DNA of 64,000 bases from Lentzea alba (GCF_011067745.1 NZ_JAAMPJ010000007.1:166591-230590); one strand, 5' to 3'. Positions 8,323-16,262 are shown, counted from the stretch's first letter. The notes: generated from the sequence alone by a model not told the origin. Translations and numbers: made by a program.

Positions 8323-8876
8323 TGAAATCTCTCCTCATGGCCAAGACGAACCGCCTGCCCTGCGGGCGGGAAGCTGACCTCAGCCGCAAACCTGGGAACG
8401 TCGAAATAATCTCTTTCACATACTCTATATCACCTGCGTGCACTATCACCTGAAATTCACATGAGAATCCGGCGATGATGCCCCTTCGGTCGCCGAGGAG
8501 CTCAGCACCGTCCCACATCCAGCCCTTCGCAGGGCATCTAGCAGGGCGAACGGACCGATCGGCGGTGTCGCACCTGAAGCTCCGCAAGCGCCTGCCGACC
8601 ATATAAGTAACGCGAGATATTTCAGTCGATCAGGAGCGGAACGGTGTAGGGTTGATTTTGTCGAGGATCTCTCCCGCTGAGCGGTCCAGCTCAGGCTGTA
8701 CTCATCGAAACCTGAACCGGCCATTTTTCCGCCCGAGACGGTGGGCGCGCCTGCTACCCAGCCGGGTTTGTGACCGGCGTGGCGGGGAACTCCGAGCAGA
8801 CGCAGGCGGACACCTGCCAACTCATCGATGATCCCAGACCCCGGCGTCGGAGATCGACACTGGAGGTGTGGACGTT
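8300..8876. other. divergent intergenic region with AT-rich promoter zones
   Basis: Lies between the HPF-like gene (-) and the AI-2E-type gene (+). Two AT-rich patches stand out: about 8400-8465, with TATAGAGTATG-like bases on the minus strand (likely HPF promoter), and about 8600-8665 (possible plus-strand promoter). No supportable gene lies between them. Confidence 0.4.
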
Positions 8877-10037
8877 GTGAGCACCGACCGCGGTGACGTG
8901 CCGCCCACGCGGGACCCGATTCCCGCTGTGCTGCGGGTCAGCGCGGCGTTGAGCTGGCGCTTTCTGGTCGTGGTCGCGGCGCTCTACATCGTCGGTGTCA
9001 TCTTCAGCAGGCTGGCGGCACTCGCCGTCCCGCTCGCGATCGCGCTGCTGCTGGCAGCCTTGCTCGCACCGGCCGTCGATTTCCTGATGGCGCACCGGGT
9101 TCCCAGAGGTCTCGCCACCGCGCTGGTGCTGGTCGGCGGACTGCTCCTGCTCGGCGGAATGCTGACGTTCGTCGTGGTGACCTTCGTCAACGGCCTGCCG
9201 GACCTGGCCGCGCAACTGGCCCGCAGCATCGACGCGATCTCCGGCTGGCTGGTCGACGGCCCGCTGCAGCTGAGCGAGACGCAGCTGCGCGACTTCGCCG
9301 ACCGGATCGTGAAAACGTTGCAGGACAACCAGTCTGGCATCACGACGGGCGCCATCACCACCGCGGCGACCGTCGGCGAGACCTTCGCCGAGATGCTGCT
9401 GGTGCTGTTCGCGCTCGCGTTCCTCCTCTACGACGGTCCCCGGATCTGGCAGTTCCTCATCCGCGTCGTTCCCGACGGACCCCGCAGGCGGGTCGACGTG
9501 GCAGGCCGGCGCAGCCTCGCCGCACTGGTCAGCTACGTCCGCGCCACCGGAGCGGTCGCGGTGGTGGACGCGATCGGCATCGGCATCGGACTGGCCGTGC
9601 TGCGCGTGCCGCTGGCGGTTCCGTTGGCGGCGCTGGTGTTCATCTGCGCGTTCGTCCCGATCTTCGGTGCGGTGGTGGCCGGCGCCGTCGCCATCCTCAT
9701 CGCGCTCGTCGCGAACGGTCCCCTGACCGCGGTGATCGTCCTGATCATCGTCATCGCGGTGAACCAGTTGGAAAGCCACATCCTGCAACCGTTCCTGCTC
9801 GGACGCGCGGTGAAGCTGCACCCGCTCGCGGTGGTGCTGGCCATCGCGGCCGGCCTGCTCGTCGCAGGCATCGCGGGCGCACTGCTCGCCGTTCCCCTGC
9901 TGGCGGTGCTCAACTCCGCGATCCGCTCCCTGCGCAGCGAGGCAGACGAACACGTGTTACCCGCCGACGTGCACACCAGCCAACCCGAGGAGTCCGGCCC
10001 GGACGAACCCGGCCTGGACACCGAAGCCGACAAGTGA
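8877..10037 (+). CDS. AI-2E family transporter (membrane permease)
   Basis: 386-aa integral membrane protein of the AI-2E/PerM/YdiK superfamily. There are two N-terminal hydrophobic helices after a short hydrophilic start, a soluble loop with amphipathic helices (about residues 95-160), then a C-terminal bundle. It contains the family blocks FALAFLLYDGPRIW, VVDAIGIGIGLAVL and ILQPFLLGRAVKLHPLAVV. The acidic tail ends DEPGLDTEADK. GGAGG at 8862-8866 favours the GTG at 8877 over the one at 8868, which would be one base from the SD. Family members export diverse solutes or act as Na+/H+ antiporters; the substrate is not readable. The desaturase gene starts 44 bp downstream. Confidence 0.87.
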   Translation: MSTDRGDVPPTRDPIPAVLRVSAALSWRFLVVVAALYIVGVIFSRLAALAVPLAIALLLAALLAPAVDFLMAHRVPRGLATALVLVGGLLLLGGMLTFVVVTFVNGLPDLAAQLARSIDAISGWLVDGPLQLSETQLRDFADRIVKTLQDNQSGITTGAITTAATVGETFAEMLLVLFALAFLLYDGPRIWQFLIRVVPDGPRRRVDVAGRRSLAALVSYVRATGAVAVVDAIGIGIGLAVLRVPLAVPLAALVFICAFVPIFGAVVAGAVAILIALVANGPLTAVIVLIIVIAVNQLESHILQPFLLGRAVKLHPLAVVLAIAAGLLVAGIAGALLAVPLLAVLNSAIRSLRSEADEHVLPADVHTSQPEESGPDEPGLDTEADK

Positions 10038-10081
10038 ACCCCCACAACGGCTCCACACAGCCATCTACCCGGAGCAGATAC

Positions 10082-11122
10082 ATGACCTCAACGCACGCCG
10101 TCCCGACAGACACGGCTGACCGCCCCCGCGGCAGCGACTTCGCCCGCCTCACCAAGGAACTCAAAGCCGCCGGCCTGCTGAATCGGCGGCGCGGCTACTA
10201 CCTGCTGCGGATGGCGGTCAACGCGCTGCTGCTCGGCGCGATCGCCGTGACGTTCGCGCTGCTGGGCGACTCCTGGTGGCAACTGGTCACGGCAGCCGTT
10301 CTGGCCGTGGCCTCAACACAGCTGGCGTTCATCGGGCACGACGCCGGGCACCGGCAGATCTTCCGCAGTCATCGCAACAACAACGTCGTCGGACATCTGC
10401 ACGGCAGCCTCACCGGCATCAGCTACCAGTGGTGGGTCGCCAAGCACAACCGCCACCACGCCAACCCCAACCACGAGGACCACGATCCGGACATCGAGAT
10501 CCACGCCCTCGCGTTCAGCCGTGCGCAGGCTGCTCAGAAACGCGGCCTGTACAGCTGGATCACCAAACACCAGGCGTTCCTGTTCTTCCCGCTGTTGCTC
10601 GCGGAAGCCGCCGTGCTGCGCATCTCCGGCCTCGTCGCGTTGTGCCGCAACGAACTGCGCAACCCGTGGCGCGAAGCCGCGCTCCAGATCCTGCCGATGA
10701 TCGCCTACCTGACGGCGGTGTTCCTCGTGCTGTCGCCGGCGAAGGCAATCGTGTTCATCGCCGTGCACCAAGGCCTCATGGGCGTCTACCTCGGCTGTTC
10801 TTTCGCACCCAACCACAAGGGAATGCCGATCATCACCGAGGGCCAGCGCCTCGACCACCTCCACAAGCAGGTGCTCACCTCCCGCAACGTCACCGGCGGC
10901 AGGTGGGTCGACGCCCTGCTCGGCGGCCTCAACCACCAGATCGAGCACCACCTCTACCCGCACATGCCCCGCCCGAACCTGCGGCGCGCGCAACCCGTCG
11001 TCGAGAACTTCTGCCTGCGGCACGGCATCCCGTACAGCAAAACCACCCTGCGCCACTCCTACGCCCAGGTACTGCGCCATTTGCACGATGCCGGATCACC
11101 ACTGCGCCACCCGGCACAGTGA
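10082..11122 (+). CDS. membrane fatty acid desaturase
   Basis: 346-aa di-iron acyl desaturase. The three His boxes are present: HDAGHRQ, HNRHHANPN and NHQIEHHLYPHMPR. Four hydrophobic segments lie between them, as in acyl-CoA or acyl-lipid desaturases. The ATG at 10082 follows GGAG with seven bases spacing. It lies 44 bp after the AI-2E-type gene and is probably cotranscribed. Unsaturated acyl chains keep membranes fluid in the cold; a cold-shock gene lies next door across a shared terminator. Regiospecificity cannot be assigned from sequence alone. Confidence 0.92.
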   Translation: MTSTHAVPTDTADRPRGSDFARLTKELKAAGLLNRRRGYYLLRMAVNALLLGAIAVTFALLGDSWWQLVTAAVLAVASTQLAFIGHDAGHRQIFRSHRNNNVVGHLHGSLTGISYQWWVAKHNRHHANPNHEDHDPDIEIHALAFSRAQAAQKRGLYSWITKHQAFLFFPLLLAEAAVLRISGLVALCRNELRNPWREAALQILPMIAYLTAVFLVLSPAKAIVFIAVHQGLMGVYLGCSFAPNHKGMPIITEGQRLDHLHKQVLTSRNVTGGRWVDALLGGLNHQIEHHLYPHMPRPNLRRAQPVVENFCLRHGIPYSKTTLRHSYAQVLRHLHDAGSPLRHPAQ

Positions 11123-11128
11123 ACGAGC

Positions 11129-11162
11129 AAAGCCCGCCGGTTGGACTCAACCGGCGGGCTTT
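11129..11162. terminator. bidirectional terminator between desaturase and cspA-like gene
   Basis: A perfect 14-bp stem (AAAGCCCGCCGGTT / AACCGGCGGGCTTT) with a GGACTC loop. The A-run on the left and T-run on the right make it work in both directions. Confidence 0.9.
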
Positions 11163-11209
11163 GGTGTTCGTGCGTGCACGTCGCTGGTCGACCAGCGGCG
11201 GAACGCGGA

Positions 11210-11413
11210 CTAGGCGGGGACGACGTTGTCCGCCTGCGGGCCCTTCTGGCCCTGCGTGATCTCGAAGGAGACCTTCTGGCCTTCCTGGAGCTCGCGGTAG
11301 CCCTGGGCGGCGATGTTCGAGTAGTGCACGAAGACGTCGGCGCCACCGCCGTCCTGCTCGATGAAGCCGAAGCCCTTTTCAGAGTTGAACCACTTGACGG
11401 TTCCGGTGGCCAT
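11210..11413 (-). CDS. cold-shock protein (CspA family)
   Basis: 67-aa single cold-shock domain, full length for the family. The RNP motifs are intact: GTVKWFNSEKGFGFIEQ (RNP1) and DVFVHYSNI (RNP2), followed by the GYRELQEGQKVSFEITQG strand and the end ADNVVPA. GGAG lies five bases before the ATG. It acts as a nucleic-acid chaperone in the cytoplasm. The gene is flanked by its own terminator and by a second hairpin that closes the upstream minus-strand unit, so it is monocistronic. Confidence 0.95.
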   Translation of the reverse strand: MATGTVKWFNSEKGFGFIEQDGGGADVFVHYSNIAAQGYRELQEGQKVSFEITQGQKGPQADNVVPA

Positions 11414-11498
11414 GTGCACTCCAACCATGATTCGGCACCCGCACGATGCGGAGCCGGAGGTGATCCGTCATGGCCCTCAGAGACGCTGAACAGCAAAA

Positions 11499-11523
11499 CG
11501 CCCGTGACACGTGATCACGGGCG
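11499..11523 (-). terminator. terminator downstream of the transglutaminase gene
   Basis: A 9-bp perfect stem (CGCCCGTGA / TCACGGGCG) with a 7-nt loop. On the minus strand it is followed by TTTTGC, so it ends transcripts coming from 12496 before they reach the cold-shock gene. Confidence 0.8.
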
Positions 11524-11674
11524 ACCGGTACTTCGGAACCATGACTGATGGCACCACACTACACCGACCACTCGGCGACACCGCGCTCGACGCAACACCG
11601 GTGCCGCCACGCGCCGCCGTGCCCACACCCATGCGGTTCAAGAGAACGACTTCCGCGGGTGCGCCGCGTCATCG

Positions 11675-12496
11675 TCAGGCAGGCGCGAAGTCCTCTTCGG
11701 CGTGGACGACCATCGACTCCAGCAACGGGCCGCCGAAGGTGGTGGCCATGGCGACATCGGCGGCGTCCCTGCCACGACCGATGACGACGCGCCCTTTGCG
11801 GGGCGTGTTGTTGCGCGGGTCGAAGGTCCACCAGCGGTCACCCAGCCAGACCTCGATCCATGCGGCGAAGTCCATCGGCGCCCCGTCGGGAGGCACGTCG
11901 AGGTCCGGCAGGTAGCCGAAGACGTAGCGGGCCGGAATGTTGAGCGCCCGGCAGAACGAGATCGCCAGATGCGCGAAGTCGCGACAGACGCCGACGCCCG
12001 CGGCGTTGACGTCGGCCGCGGTGGACAGCGCGGTGGAAGTCCCGTAGCCGAAGCTCAGGTGGTCGTGGACGTACTGGCAGATCTGCCGCACCCGGCGACA
12101 GCCGCGCGGCTGCGCTCCGAACCTCGACCAGGCCTCGTCACCGAGAGCGTCGGAAAGGCAGTAGCGGCTGGGCAGGGTGTACAGGAGCACGTCGTCCGGA
12201 AGATCCGCAGGCGTCGCTTCCGGAGCATCCTCATCGGTGTCCTCGACGCGGTCCGGCACAACGGCCAGCGCACTGTAGTGCAATGTGGACGGACCGACCG
12301 GCAGGACCACTCGGGTGCAGGGATTGCCGTACAGGTCCCGGTAGTGCCGCAGGGCCAGGTCAGGCTCGAACACCAGCCGTTCGCAGGTCACCCGCAGGTC
12401 CTGGTCCTCGACAGGTCTCACTTGGAACACTGTTGAGGTCGGCACCTCTGCGCGGTAGGTGAAGGTGCACCCGATGCGCAGCAGCCGGGTGCTCAC
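11675..12496 (-). CDS. transglutaminase-like cysteine peptidase-fold protein
   Basis: 273-aa protein with an N-terminal beta-rich domain (about 1-105) and a transglutaminase-like core. The catalytic triad is visible: Cys171 in GVGVCRDFAH, a His in the following helix/strand region and Asp in WWTFDPRN. YVFGYLPDL and MDFAAWIEVWLGDRWW are typical of the bacterial transglutaminase-like family. The GTG start at 12496 follows AGGAG by six bases. There is no signal peptide. Substrates of such proteins are mostly unknown; protease or amidase activity is likelier than crosslinking. Confidence 0.85.
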   Translation of the reverse strand: MSTRLLRIGCTFTYRAEVPTSTVFQVRPVEDQDLRVTCERLVFEPDLALRHYRDLYGNPCTRVVLPVGPSTLHYSALAVVPDRVEDTDEDAPEATPADLPDDVLLYTLPSRYCLSDALGDEAWSRFGAQPRGCRRVRQICQYVHDHLSFGYGTSTALSTAADVNAAGVGVCRDFAHLAISFCRALNIPARYVFGYLPDLDVPPDGAPMDFAAWIEVWLGDRWWTFDPRNNTPRKGRVVIGRGRDAADVAMATTFGGPLLESMVVHAEEDFAPA

Positions 12497-12552
12497 AGGC
12501 AACTCCTCGGCGGCAGGAAGGCTCGGACTGTTCGACCGGGGTGGGGCGGTGA

Positions 12553-12708
12553 TCAGCGCACCTGCTCCGGGATGTGGTCCAGCGCGCCCAGCACGTGCAC
12601 TGCGAGGCCTCGTGCGTCCTTCTTGCTGAGCTTGGCATGCGCGGACAACACTTCCTGGACGAGCCTGACTCTGCGCTCGTACAAAGTCACATAGGTCGAC
12701 GCGGTCAT
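12553..12708 (-). CDS. small conserved-looking protein, 51 aa
   Basis: 51-residue protein MTASTYVTLYERRVRLVQEV, then LSKKDARGLAVHVLGALDHIPEQVR: two amphipathic helices, no Cys. Its ATG overlaps the stop of the DUF5994-like gene (ATGA), so the two are translationally coupled. It resembles short actinobacterial proteins I recall as DUF6307, but this is memory and not certain. No function is known. Confidence 0.65.
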   Translation of the reverse strand: MTASTYVTLYERRVRLVQEVLSAHAKLSKKDARGLAVHVLGALDHIPEQVR

Positions 12709-13217
12709 GAGGTGCACCTGCTCTTCTGTTCTGGGATTCGTTCGATCGGCGTGGTCACGCTGACACCCGCGGCGAGCAACTCGTCGACGCTCTGGGAGTT
12801 GTCGCGAGCCGCGGCCAGCATCATGGTCTGGTGTGCGGCGGTAGCGTGAGTGTTCGACGGCACGACGAGCAGCGTGAGACGGCGCTTGTCCGCCGCGAGC
12901 ACGTCCACGGTGTGCGCGGGCCTGGAGATGAACCCGTCGAGCCGGATCTGGCGGCCACCACTGATGATGCGGCGGGGCGCGGAGTCCCACTCGGTGAGGT
13001 TGTAGCTGACCCGCAGGACGTCGCCCAGCCGAACTGCCAGCGTTGCGAGCAACGCCGGCAGTTCGGCGGCGAGGTCCCGGGAACGTGGCCACCAGGCACC
13101 GTCGACATGCCCCGTCGTGGGCGCCTTCGGCCGCAATCGCAATCGTTGCGGGTGCCGAGGCCGCTCGGTGACCGCAGTGGCCACTGGGGCGATGGGAAGG
13201 TGGGGTGCCGACGTCAT
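12705..13217 (-). CDS. DUF5994-like protein
   Basis: 170-aa soluble protein with the blocks RLRLRPKAPTTGHVDGAWW, PRSRDLAAELPALLATLAVR and YNLTEWDSAPRRI, and a C-terminal helix AAHQTMMLAAARDNS. I recognise this as the actinobacterial DUF5994 family, of unknown function and often found near stress genes. The ATG follows GGGAG. It overlaps the 51-aa downstream gene by four bases. The upstream 400-bp gap holds an unusual spaced inverted repeat. Confidence 0.72.
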   Translation of the reverse strand: MTSAPHLPIAPVATAVTERPRHPQRLRLRPKAPTTGHVDGAWWPRSRDLAAELPALLATLAVRLGDVLRVSYNLTEWDSAPRRIISGGRQIRLDGFISRPAHTVDVLAADKRRLTLLVVPSNTHATAAHQTMMLAAARDNSQSVDELLAAGVSVTTPIERIPEQKSRCTS

Positions 13218-13614
13218 GCCGGAACTCCCGTCCCCGGCCGGAAACAGCCGGTATAGGTTTCGCCGAGCACGACATGAGCTTGACCACCCATGTGCGAGAT
13301 GTTCTCGACAACTCGACCCTACACCGATTCAGTCATGATCGACCGAAATGTTGCCAAATTTCGCAGAAAACGCTTCCAGTCAGGCAAACCTGCAGCTCAA
13401 AAACTCACAGCTGATCCTCAGGAAGCGTTCGTCGGTTTTTCTGATCAGGCAGAACTCGCTCATACGCGCCGGTGATGCGTGTAACATGGAGGCAAAAGTG
13501 CCGATTTTTCAACGGCCTCCTTGATCCTTCCCGAAATGGCCTGACGATCCATATCGGACCATTTGCTCGAACATCACCCGGCCAGAACACGCAGCCGGGG
13601 GACGGAGTACCGAT
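13218..13614. promoter_or_regulatory. divergent AT-rich control region with spaced inverted repeat
   Basis: Sits between DUF5994-like (-) and GNAT (+) genes. It is clearly AT-richer than the surroundings. It holds the 9-bp arms AACGCTTCC (13369-13377) and GGAAGCGTT (13421-13429), 43 bp apart, with small hairpins between (CAGG-CAAA-CCTG at 13381-13392). It could be an operator pair or a structured leader. No gene is seen. Confidence 0.45.
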
Positions 13615-14208
13615 ATGAGCACGTCGACCTGGACCACGCACGCGTTGACCACGGAGCGGCTGACCTTGCGGCCCTGGCTGGTCGACGATGCACAGGCCGC
13701 GCTGGATGTCTACGGCCACGCCGAGGTGACTCGCTGGCTCAGCCCCGACATGGACCGGGTGCCCGACCTCGCGGCCATGCGGCTGCTGCTGCAGCAGTGG
13801 AGCGCCGAAGCCGCCCGGTTGCCTGCTCCGGCAGGCCGATGGGCCATCCAACGCAACACCGACGACCGTGTGATCGGCGGCGCCATCCTGCTCCCGCTAC
13901 CGCCGGGCAACGAGGATCTGGAGATCGGCTGGCAGCTGCGCCCCGACGCCTGGGGCAACGGCTATGCGACCGAGACCACCCATGCGCTGGCCGCCTGGGC
14001 GTTCAGCCAGGACGTCCAGGAGATCTTCGCCGTCGTCCGGCCCGGCAACGCCCGCGCCGCGGCCACCGTCCGGAACAACGGCATGCACTGGGTCGGCGAG
14101 ACCACCAAGTATTTCGGTGTCGAACTGCAGGTGTTCCGGCTCCGTGCGGCCGACCTCGACCTGGCGGCACCCACAGCGCTCGGGCCGCCCAACCTCAGTG
14201 GCGACTGA
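13615..14208 (+). CDS. GNAT-family N-acetyltransferase (RimJ/RimL type)
   Basis: 197-aa acetyltransferase. Features are the RimJ-like start TTERLTLRPWLVDDAQAAL, the central IGGAILLPL strand, the acetyl-CoA loop RPDAWGNGYATETTHALAAW and VRPGNARAAATVRNNGMHWV. GGAG precedes the ATG by seven bases. The likely substrate is a protein or peptide N-terminus or a small amine. It is the first gene of a run (GNAT, alanine-dehydrogenase-like, Cys-rich mini-protein, mini cold-shock protein), with 53 bp to the next gene. Confidence 0.88.
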   Translation: MSTSTWTTHALTTERLTLRPWLVDDAQAALDVYGHAEVTRWLSPDMDRVPDLAAMRLLLQQWSAEAARLPAPAGRWAIQRNTDDRVIGGAILLPLPPGNEDLEIGWQLRPDAWGNGYATETTHALAAWAFSQDVQEIFAVVRPGNARAAATVRNNGMHWVGETTKYFGVELQVFRLRAADLDLAAPTALGPPNLSGD

Positions 14209-14261
14209 CTCCCTCTGTCGCGCTGCCGCGGACACCCCACCATCGAAGAAACAAGGCACAC

Positions 14262-15398
14262 GTGGATCAGCTCAGCCTCGGAGTCATCGCACAGTCCCGC
14301 AAGGAGAACGAACTCCGGCTTCCCATCCACCCGCTGCACCTGGCTCGGATCGACGCGGATCTTCGTGACCGGATCTACCTCGAACACGGCTATGGAGAAC
14401 GCTTCGGCGTCTCCGACGAGCAACTCACCGCATCCGTCGCGGGGTTGCGCTCGCGCGAGGAGCTCATCGCGGAATGCGATGTGATCCTGCTGCCCAAACC
14501 GCTCGCCGAGGACGTCGCGGAGCTGAGGGAGGGACAGGTGCTGTGGGGATGGCCGCACTGCGTCCAGGACGAGAAGCTCACGCAGCTGGCCGTCGACCGG
14601 CGGCTGACGCTCATCGCCTTCGAGGCGATGAACCACTGGACCTCCGACGGTTCGTTCGGCCTGCATGTCTTCCACAAGAACAACGAGCTCGCCGGCTACT
14701 GCTCGGTTCTGCACGCCCTGCAGCTCATCGGCTCGACCGGCGACTACGGGCGTCGGCTGCGCGCCGTCGTGATCGGTTTCGGCGCAACCGCGCGAGGCGC
14801 CGTGACCGCCCTCAACGCGCACGGGGTGCACGAGGTCAACATCCTCACCAACCGCGGCGTCGCGGCCGTCAGCTCGCCGATCCACTCCGCGCGGATGGTC
14901 CACTTCGACCACGACGCCGCCAATCCGCGGCGCAGTCACGCCTTCACCGACGCCGGCCGCGTGCCGCTGGCGGGGTTCCTCTCGGAGCACGACATCATCG
15001 TCAACTGCGTGCTCCAGGACACCGACGCGCCGCTGACGTTCCTCATCAACGACGATCTGTCCACTTTGGCCTCGGGAACGCTGGTGGTCGACGTCTCCTG
15101 CGACGAGGGCATGGGCTTCGAATGGGCGCGCCCCACCTCGTTCGCACAGCCGGACTTCCTGGTGGGAGACCACGTGCACTACTACGGTGTCGACCACAGC
15201 CCGTCCTACCTGTGGAACTCGGCGACCTGGGAGATCAGCGAAGCACTGCTCCCGCACCTGCGCACGGTGCTCAGCGGCGTCTGGGACTCCAGCGAGATCA
15301 TCCGGCGTGCCATCGAGATCCGCGACGGAACCATCCTGAACCCCCGCATCCTCTCGTTCCAACACCGATCATCGGAGCACCCGCATGCCCGCGTCTGA
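14262..15398 (+). CDS. alanine dehydrogenase / N5-(carboxyethyl)ornithine synthase-like enzyme
   Basis: 378-aa NAD(P)-dependent enzyme of the AlaDH/PNT/saccharopine-dehydrogenase superfamily. The N-terminal substrate domain shows SRKENELRLPIHPLHL and ECDVILLPKPL; MNHW and FHKNNELAGYCSVLHAL follow. The Rossmann strand is AVVIGFGATARGAV, with the non-standard GFGATA loop. VVDVSCDEGMGFEWARPT and YGVDHSPSYLWNSATWEI match N5-(carboxyethyl)ornithine synthase-like proteins. Such enzymes make or reduce an imine between a 2-oxoacid and an amine. GTG 14262 follows AAGG. The last 14 bases overlap the start of the Cys-rich mini-protein, which implies coupled translation. The exact substrate is unknown. 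Confidence 0.8.
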   Translation: MDQLSLGVIAQSRKENELRLPIHPLHLARIDADLRDRIYLEHGYGERFGVSDEQLTASVAGLRSREELIAECDVILLPKPLAEDVAELREGQVLWGWPHCVQDEKLTQLAVDRRLTLIAFEAMNHWTSDGSFGLHVFHKNNELAGYCSVLHALQLIGSTGDYGRRLRAVVIGFGATARGAVTALNAHGVHEVNILTNRGVAAVSSPIHSARMVHFDHDAANPRRSHAFTDAGRVPLAGFLSEHDIIVNCVLQDTDAPLTFLINDDLSTLASGTLVVDVSCDEGMGFEWARPTSFAQPDFLVGDHVHYYGVDHSPSYLWNSATWEISEALLPHLRTVLSGVWDSSEIIRRAIEIRDGTILNPRILSFQHRSSEHPHARV

Positions 15399-15549
15399 CC
15401 TGCAGACCGCTGCACTGACCGGCGGCTCCGACGCTGCCGACATCTGTGCTGTGTGCCCACACCCGTCGCACGAGCACGACCCGATCGGCGTTCGCTACTG
15501 CGTCGCGACCACGGCCGGCGCGCTGTCCCGGGACTGCATCTGCCGGTGA
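15385..15549 (+). CDS. Cys/His-rich mini-protein (RGCVC-like), 54 aa
   Basis: 54-residue protein starting at ATG 15385 inside the end of the dehydrogenase gene. It has an N-terminal spacer of about 19 residues, then CAVCPHPSHEHDPIGVRYC and a C-terminal DCICR. The five Cys are at 21, 24, 39, 51 and 53. His26, 29 and 31 cluster between them, which suggests metal binding. The pattern resembles small actinobacterial proteins ending in RGCVC; here the motif is degenerate (RDCIC). It could be a metal-binding partner of the enzyme or a peptide substrate. The function is not known. Confidence 0.7.
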   Translation: MPASDLQTAALTGGSDAADICAVCPHPSHEHDPIGVRYCVATTAGALSRDCICR

Positions 15550-15562
15550 CGCACGACGCCTG

Positions 15563-15703
15563 ATGCAGGGAAACGTAAAGTGGCTCAACGCGAAGAAGGG
15601 CTTCGGCTTCCTCTCCCGCGAGAACGGGCCTGACGTCCTCGTGCACTACTCGGAGATCGAAGTCACTCACGGCCCCAAGGCCACCTCCGTCCGCGCCGTC
15701 TGA
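15563..15703 (+). CDS. truncated cold-shock-domain protein, 46 aa
   Basis: 46-residue protein starting MQGNVKWLNAKKGFGFLS and continuing DVLVHYSEIEVTHG, ending SVRAV. Both RNP motifs and the C-terminal strand align with CspA, but about 20 residues are missing in frame: the loop and strand equal to GYRELQEGQKVSF in the 11.2-kb paralogue, plus a few more near the end. The ATG is 13 bp after the mini-protein stop, with only a weak SD, so it is probably translated by coupling. It may be a functional mini RNA-binder or a decaying copy; the intact frame over 47 codons favours neither firmly. Confidence 0.7.
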   Translation: MQGNVKWLNAKKGFGFLSRENGPDVLVHYSEIEVTHGPKATSVRAV

Positions 15704-15752
15704 CCTCACACCGTGCTCCTACCAGCTGACACACGCTGACGGAGACACCGAC

Positions 15753-15791
15753 CCGGTGCCCCTCGACCATCCCCCGATCGAGGGGCACCGG
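15753..15791 (+). terminator. terminator hairpin after the mini cold-shock gene
   Basis: A perfect 14-bp stem (CCGGTGCCCCTCGA / TCGAGGGGCACCGG) with an 11-nt loop. It separates the GNAT-to-mini-CSP unit from the second HPF-like gene. No T-run follows. Confidence 0.75.
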
Positions 15792-15878
15792 CCTCATTAC
15801 ACCCGGTTTTGCCCCACCACACGCGAGTTCGCATCACCGCCCGCACGCGGTGCACGCTCCACAAAGGACGGTGAGCGC

Positions 15879-16262
15879 ATGCCTCACACCCCAGAAGACA
15901 CTGCGGTCTTCGCCCGACGCCTACGCCTCGCTACCGGATTCCTCGCATCTGAACGCGGATGGGTCTTGGAACACCTCACCGCGCTCGGCCTGCCGTTGCG
16001 GTCATTCCGCGACGACCAGATCGAACTGGAAATCAGCCTGAAGGACCGCCAGGGCCCCGAGCAACGACTCACCCTGGAATGCTGGATCGACCGCAGACCA
16101 CGCCTGCACCTCGTCGCCACATCCTCGGAACGTGATCTGCCCACGGCACTGAGCGAGGTCTGCATCGAGCTGATCCGGCAGATCTACGAGGCCAGGACGC
16201 GCACTGATCCACGCAGCAACCGTGCACTGAGGTTGGTGCCCGAATTGCCCAAGCACGAATAG
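15879..16262 (+). CDS. HPF/RaiA-like ribosome-associated protein, copy 2
   Basis: 127 aa, the same length as copy 1 at 7916-8299 and gaplessly alignable. The conserved blocks are TPEDTAVFARRL, IELEISLKDRQGPEQR, RLHLVATSSERDLPTAL, ELIRQIYEARTRTDPRSN and RALRLVP. It differs mainly at the extreme C-terminus. GGACGGTGAG lies just upstream of the ATG. A perfect terminator follows (16319-16346). The paralogues flank the 8-16 kb stretch in opposite orientation (-/+). Ribosome association is inferred from the family. Confidence 0.72.
   Translation: MPHTPEDTAVFARRLRLATGFLASERGWVLEHLTALGLPLRSFRDDQIELEISLKDRQGPEQRLTLECWIDRRPRLHLVATSSERDLPTALSEVCIELIRQIYEARTRTDPRSNRALRLVPELPKHE

Noticed and set aside
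8754..9953. 399-codon minus-strand frame opposite the AI-2E-type permease
   Set aside because: Asp/Arg/Gln/His repeats are typical of the antisense of a hydrophobic gene; no start signal.
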